The notes beneath the pieces are model-generated. The model worked only from the letters and a program-made list of their open reading frames with translations. It did not search any database and was not told the DNA's origin. From contig CAAEMZ010000001.1 of NCBI GenBank assembly GCA_900757195.1, positions 1 through 51,991 of the forward strand: 51,991 bases of DNA. The letters run 5' to 3'. Both the position numbers and the translations under genes were made by a program. This DNA comes from Lachnospiraceae bacterium. GTDB lineage: Bacteria; Bacillota; Clostridia; Lachnospirales; Lachnospiraceae. This document shows, piece by piece, positions 48,796 to 51,991 of the stretch. Every line of letters begins with the position of its first letter. Position 1 is the first letter of the stretch.

Positions 48796-50100
48796 ATGAT
48801 AACGATACTTGCAGTTTCGGTTGCATTAATTGCCGGATTAATGATGACCCGTGTTGTCAAACCGCTGAAATTACCGGATGTTACGGCATATCTGGTTGCC
48901 GGCGTTTTGATCGGACCTTATTTTCTCGGACAGTTGAACATTCCGGGAATCGGTTTTATTTCTACAGGAGATGTGGAACAATATGCATTGATTTCTAATG
49001 TTGCGCTGGGATTTATTGCCTTTGCGATCGGTAATGAATTCCGTGTATCCGAACTTAAAAATACCGGCCGTCAGGCGCTGATCGTCGGTATTGCGGAAGG
49101 ACTGGTGGCATCCCTGTTTGTGAATGTGGCCATGATCGCATTACATATGGTTTTGGGAGATAAGCTTCCGATGTCTACGGCGATTACTTTGGGAGCGATT
49201 GCGACAGCGACAGCTCCGGCGGCAACACTGATGGTTGTCCGTCAGTATAAGGCAAAGGGAAAACTGACCGATATTCTGCTTCCGGTTGTTGCGCTGGATG
49301 ATGCGGTGGCTCTGATGGTGTTTGCAGTTTCGTTTGGCGTGGCTTCGGCATTAAAGAGCGGTTCCTTTAATATGACATCCATTTTGGTTGAACCATTCCT
49401 GGAAATTGTGCTTTCACTGATTGTCGGTGCATTTATGGGATGGCTGCTGACCCAGTTGGAAACATTGTTTAATTCCAATAGTAACCGTTTATCCTTAACG
49501 ATTGCTTTTGTTTTTCTGACGGTCGGTATTTCTATGGTTGAGTTTGATATCGGCGGCATCCATATCGGATTTTCATCCCTTCTGGTATGTATGATGCTTG
49601 GTACCGTTTTTTGTAATATATGTCCGTTGTCGGAAGATTTAATGGAAAAATCCGATAAGTGGACGGCGCCGTTATTTGCTCTGTTTTTTGTAATCAGTGG
49701 CGCCGGACTGGAATTAGGTGTTTTCTCGGACGTAAGTATCGTTATTATCGGTGTTGTCTATATTCTGTTCCGCTGTATTGGTAAATATGTGGGCGCTCTG
49801 GCCAGCTCAAAAGCCGCCGGATGTGATAAAACTGTCCAGAAATACCTTGGAATCACGCTGTTTCCTCAGGCCGGCGTGGCTCTCGGTATGTGTATCACTG
49901 CCGCTGCAGAGTTTGGGGCGGAAGGCGCTATGATCCGTAATATTATTCTGTTTTCCGTATTGATTTACGAACTTGTAGGACCATCGATGACAAAGTGGGC
50001 GCTGACAAAGGCCGGCGATGTCAAACCTCAGAGTGCGGATGTTGTTAACCGAAGAGCGATCAAGCTTGAAAATGCTGAGAAAAAAAGAAAAAGCGAATAA
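48796..50100 (+). CDS. Cation:proton antiporter, CPA2 family
   Basis: 434 residues with about 12 membrane helices. MMTRVVKPLKLPDVTAYLVA, then GVLIGPYFLGQL are the typical N-terminal block. The ion-binding helices are AITLGAIATATAPAATLMVV and LLPVVALDDAVALMVFAVS, in which the Asp pair DD near residue 165 is the expected exchange site. The family (Kef/NapA-like) swaps sodium or potassium for protons. There is no C-terminal RCK domain; the protein ends in a short basic tail (AEKKRKSE). AGAGGG precedes the ATG. The gene is alone between its promoter and a terminator, and is divergent from the kinase. Confidence 0.92.
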   Translation: MITILAVSVALIAGLMMTRVVKPLKLPDVTAYLVAGVLIGPYFLGQLNIPGIGFISTGDVEQYALISNVALGFIAFAIGNEFRVSELKNTGRQALIVGIAEGLVASLFVNVAMIALHMVLGDKLPMSTAITLGAIATATAPAATLMVVRQYKAKGKLTDILLPVVALDDAVALMVFAVSFGVASALKSGSFNMTSILVEPFLEIVLSLIVGAFMGWLLTQLETLFNSNSNRLSLTIAFVFLTVGISMVEFDIGGIHIGFSSLLVCMMLGTVFCNICPLSEDLMEKSDKWTAPLFALFFVISGAGLELGVFSDVSIVIIGVVYILFRCIGKYVGALASSKAAGCDKTVQKYLGITLFPQAGVALGMCITAAAEFGAEGAMIRNIILFSVLIYELVGPSMTKWALTKAGDVKPQSADVVNRRAIKLENAEKKRKSE

Positions 50101-50110
50101 TTTATTTGAC

Positions 50111-50149
50111 ATAAGGGGCTATTGGAAATAGATAGCTCCTTATTTTTTT
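50111..50149 (+). terminator. Intrinsic terminator after the antiporter gene
   Basis: ATAAGGGGCTAT pairs with ATAGCTCCTTAT (one G-U) around a 9-base loop, followed by seven T. Confidence 0.88.
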
Positions 50150-50174
50150 AATCAATCATTTGGTTATTTAATAT

Positions 50175-50203
50175 TTGAAAGCTGTATTTAAGTATAGTAC
50201 AAT
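50175..50203 (+). promoter_or_regulatory. Promoter of the fumarase genes
   Basis: TTGAAA, 17 bases, TACAAT, 37 bases before the ATG at 50240; AGGAGG precedes that ATG. Confidence 0.7.
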
Positions 50204-50239
50204 ATCTAAAGATTTAAATAAATTTAGGAGGTTTGGATA

Positions 50240-51082
50240 ATGAGAGAGATATCTTGTCAGGAGATTGAGAAAACTGTCAGAGACATGTGTATTCAGGCAA
50301 CACATTTTTTATCTGAGGATATGGCTGCGGCCATGAACCATGCGGTTGAAACTGAGAAATCTCCCCTGGGCAAACAGGTATTAAAACAACTGGAAGATAA
50401 TCTTAAAATTGCAGGTGAGGAAATGATTCCAATCTGTCAGGATACAGGGATGGCAATTGTATTTGTGGAAATCGGTCAGGAAATTCATGTGACCGGTGGA
50501 TATCTTGAGGATGCAATTAATGAAGGCGTTCGACAGGGGTATACCGAAGGTTTTTTGAGAAAATCGGTGGTCGAAGATCCTATTTACCGGAAAAATACCA
50601 ATGATAACACACCTGCCATTATTCATTATTCCATCATACCTGGAGATAAATTAAAGATAACGCTGGCGCCGAAGGGATTCGGAAGTGAAAATATGAGTCG
50701 TGTATGTATGCTTAAACCGGCAGATGGTATCGAAGGGGTAAAAAAGGCGATTTTGGAAACGGTAGATGCTGCAGGACCGAATGCCTGTCCGCCTCTGGTT
50801 GTCGGTGTTGGCATTGGCGGTGATTTTGAAAAATGTGCGATTATGGCGAAACATGCCCTGACCAGAGCAGCAGGAACACATTCTGAGATTCCCTATGTGA
50901 AAGCGCTGGAAATTGAAATGCTGGACAAAATCAATCAGCTCGGCATCGGCCCGGGAGGTCTCGGCGGTACGGTGACGGCGATGGCTATTCATATAGAAAC
51001 CTATCCGACGCATATTGCCGGGCTGCCGGTGGCAATTAATATCTGTTGTCATGTTAACCGCCATATAAGCTGTGAATTATAA
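50240..51082 (+). CDS. fumA: Class I fumarate hydratase, alpha subunit
   Basis: 280 residues. The iron-sulfur cysteines are visible in MIPICQDTGMAIVFVEIG, NMSRVCMLKPADG, and NACPPLVVGVGIGGDFEKCA, matching the N-terminal half of [4Fe-4S] fumarases. Close neighbours also include L-tartrate dehydratase (TtdA), which I cannot exclude. It hydrates fumarate to malate with the beta subunit, encoded 16 bp downstream. The oxygen-sensitive two-subunit form is what is expected in strict anaerobes. AGGAGG before the ATG is strong. Confidence 0.92.
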   Translation: MREISCQEIEKTVRDMCIQATHFLSEDMAAAMNHAVETEKSPLGKQVLKQLEDNLKIAGEEMIPICQDTGMAIVFVEIGQEIHVTGGYLEDAINEGVRQGYTEGFLRKSVVEDPIYRKNTNDNTPAIIHYSIIPGDKLKITLAPKGFGSENMSRVCMLKPADGIEGVKKAILETVDAAGPNACPPLVVGVGIGGDFEKCAIMAKHALTRAAGTHSEIPYVKALEIEMLDKINQLGIGPGGLGGTVTAMAIHIETYPTHIAGLPVAINICCHVNRHISCEL

Positions 51083-51098
51083 GAAAGGAGTCGGGAAG

Positions 51099-51653
51099 AT
51101 GGAAAAATATATTCGTGTACCGTTACAGGATGAGGAAATTAAAGCATTAGAAGCCGGAGATTATGTATATATCAGCGGTACTGTTTATACGGCAAGGGAT
51201 GCCGCGCATAAGAGAATGTATGAAGCTATGAACGAAAATGAAAATATTCCTCTGAATTTGGAACATAATGTTATTTATTATATGGGACCGTCTCCGGCCA
51301 GAGAGGGACATCCCATCGGTTCAGCCGGACCGACGACGAGCAGCCGTATGGACAAGTATGCGCCGTTGTTTATGGACCATGGTTTAAAAGGAATGATCGG
51401 CAAAGGTAAACGTTCCAAAGAAGTCGTGGATGCGATTGTCAGGAATGGTGCGGTTTATTTTGCTGCTGTTGGCGGAGCAGGAGCCATACTTTCAAAAACG
51501 ATTAAAAAAGCGGAAGTTATTGCGTATGATGATCTCGGAACAGAAGCCATTCGTAAACTGGAAGTTGAAAACCTTCCGGCGATTGTTGTTATTGATTCAA
51601 AAGGAAATAATCTGTATGAAACGGCCGTTAAAGCATATCGAAAAATAAAATAG
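51099..51653 (+). CDS. fumB: Class I fumarate hydratase, beta subunit
   Basis: 184 residues from ATG 51099; AAAGGAG lies 8 bases upstream, and an ATG at 51072 inside fumA is not used. Conserved blocks are YISGTVYTARDAAHKRMYEA, GPTTSSRMDKYAPLFMDHGL and AVYFAAVGGAGAILSKTI, which form the C-terminal fumarase domain and complete the substrate pocket. It works only with the alpha subunit. No terminator was seen before tRNA-Ser, so some read-through into the tRNA is possible. As with the partner, tartrate dehydratase is the alternative. Confidence 0.92.
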   Translation: MEKYIRVPLQDEEIKALEAGDYVYISGTVYTARDAAHKRMYEAMNENENIPLNLEHNVIYYMGPSPAREGHPIGSAGPTTSSRMDKYAPLFMDHGLKGMIGKGKRSKEVVDAIVRNGAVYFAAVGGAGAILSKTIKKAEVIAYDDLGTEAIRKLEVENLPAIVVIDSKGNNLYETAVKAYRKIK

Positions 51654-51682
51654 AAAAAAGGTAAAAAAAATTTGAAAATCCG

Positions 51683-51711
51683 TTGACAAACTTTAATCTT
51701 TATATTACAAT
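51683..51711 (+). promoter_or_regulatory. Promoter of tRNA-Ser
   Basis: TTGACA, 17 bases, TACAAT; consensus -35 and ideal spacing, ending 50 bases before the tRNA. Confidence 0.82.
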
Positions 51712-51761
51712 AGACAAGCACTGTGAATGTGCGGTAAAAATTTAATCGTTTTTATCAATTC

Positions 51762-51849
51762 GGAGAAGTACTCAAGAGGCCGAAGAGGTGCCCCTGCTAA
51801 GGGTATAGGTCGCTAACGCGGCGCGAGGGTTCAAATCCCTCCTTCTCCG
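51762..51849 (+). tRNA. tRNA-Ser (anticodon GCT)
   Basis: 88 bases, no encoded CCA. The acceptor stem is GGAGAAG/CTTCTCC with discriminator G; the anticodon stem TGCCC/GGGTA carries loop CTGCTAA, so the anticodon is GCT, reading AGC and AGU. The long variable arm (TCGCTAACGCGGCGC region) is typical of tRNA-Ser, and GAGGG-TTCAAAT-CCCTC is the T arm. Confidence 0.96.
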
Positions 51850-51909
51850 TTCATTGTTTGTCCAAAAACTTGCGTTAAAGAGATGACAATGAAAAAAATA
51901 AAAAAAGTG

Positions 51910-51938
51910 TTGACAAGCTTTTGAGTGTGTGATAACAT
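51910..51938 (+). promoter_or_regulatory. Strong promoter at the right edge (probable stable-RNA operon)
   Basis: TTGACA, 17 bases, TAACAT, about 60 bases after tRNA-Ser. No open frame or ribosome binding site follows in the last 50 bases, which contain a short inverted repeat (CTGTCGC/GCGAAACAG). This suits the leader of an rRNA or tRNA operon starting beyond the window. Confidence 0.6.
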
Positions 51939-51991
51939 ATTAAAGCTGTCGCATGAAAGCGAAACAGAGTTGAAACAAACAACTTAAAAAA

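Noticed and set aside
51850..51895. Inverted repeat TTCATTGT ... ACAATGAA after tRNA-Ser as terminator
   Set aside because: The arms are separated by about 25 bases and are followed by A rather than T residues on the transcribed strand.

Overview
The window is the replication-origin neighbourhood of a Firmicutes chromosome, most likely a member of the Lachnospiraceae (Clostridia). The evidence is the gene order rsmG-mnmG-mnmE-jag-yidC-yidD-rnpA-rpmH | oriC | dnaA-dnaN-S4 protein-recF-gyrB-gyrA, the nearby parA/parB pair with two parS sites, and two families typical of this group (DUF3881 and DUF4446). No taxonomic marker such as 16S rRNA lies inside the window, so the family is an inference.

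Layout. (1) 1-4107: a truncated lipid kinase, a DEDDh exonuclease with a C-terminal zinc ribbon, a membrane glycosyltransferase and a DUF1015 protein. (2) 4182-14990, all on the minus strand: a potassium-uptake cluster reading small membrane protein-kdpA-kdpB-kdpC, then trkH-trkA/ktrA, a membrane-anchored LysR-ligand-domain-like protein, then the sensor kdpD and regulator kdpE. It joins a high-affinity pump, a Trk/Ktr channel and the Kdp two-component system. (3) 15156-18482: prepilin peptidase, metallophosphoesterase, and a small relic island made of an AlbA_2/Schlafen-type protein plus the C-terminal stub of a tyrosine recombinase beside tRNA-Arg(CCT). (4) 18542-25144: DUF3881, serS, DUF4446, parB, parA, two parS sites, argS. 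(5) 25409-33272: an alpha/beta hydrolase, then the minus-strand rpmH-to-rsmG group for tRNA modification, membrane-protein insertion and RNase P. (6) 33273-35372: a bipartite origin on both sides of dnaA, with DnaA boxes and, before dnaN, a DnaA-trio/AT-rich unwinding region. (7) 35373-43004: dnaN, S4 protein, recF, gyrB, gyrA and a metallo-beta-lactamase-fold gene, all plus strand. (8) 43053-51991: a CLC transporter of the fluoride-exporter type, an unknown protein coupled to a transmembrane Ser/Thr kinase, a CPA2 antiporter, two-subunit class I fumarase, tRNA-Ser(GCT) and a strong promoter at the right edge that probably drives an rRNA or tRNA operon outside the window.

Transcription runs away from dnaA on both sides for about 10 kb, as expected at an origin. 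The most novel-looking items are the two-gene kinase module (a Ser/Thr kinase whose extracytoplasmic part resembles the SecD P1 domain, overlapping by 4 bp an uncharacterised 461-residue protein), the membrane-anchored LysR-like domain inside the potassium cluster, an insertion in KdpA, and a 40-bp perfect palindrome that contains one of the two parS sites. All similarity statements come from reading motifs by eye; no database search was run.
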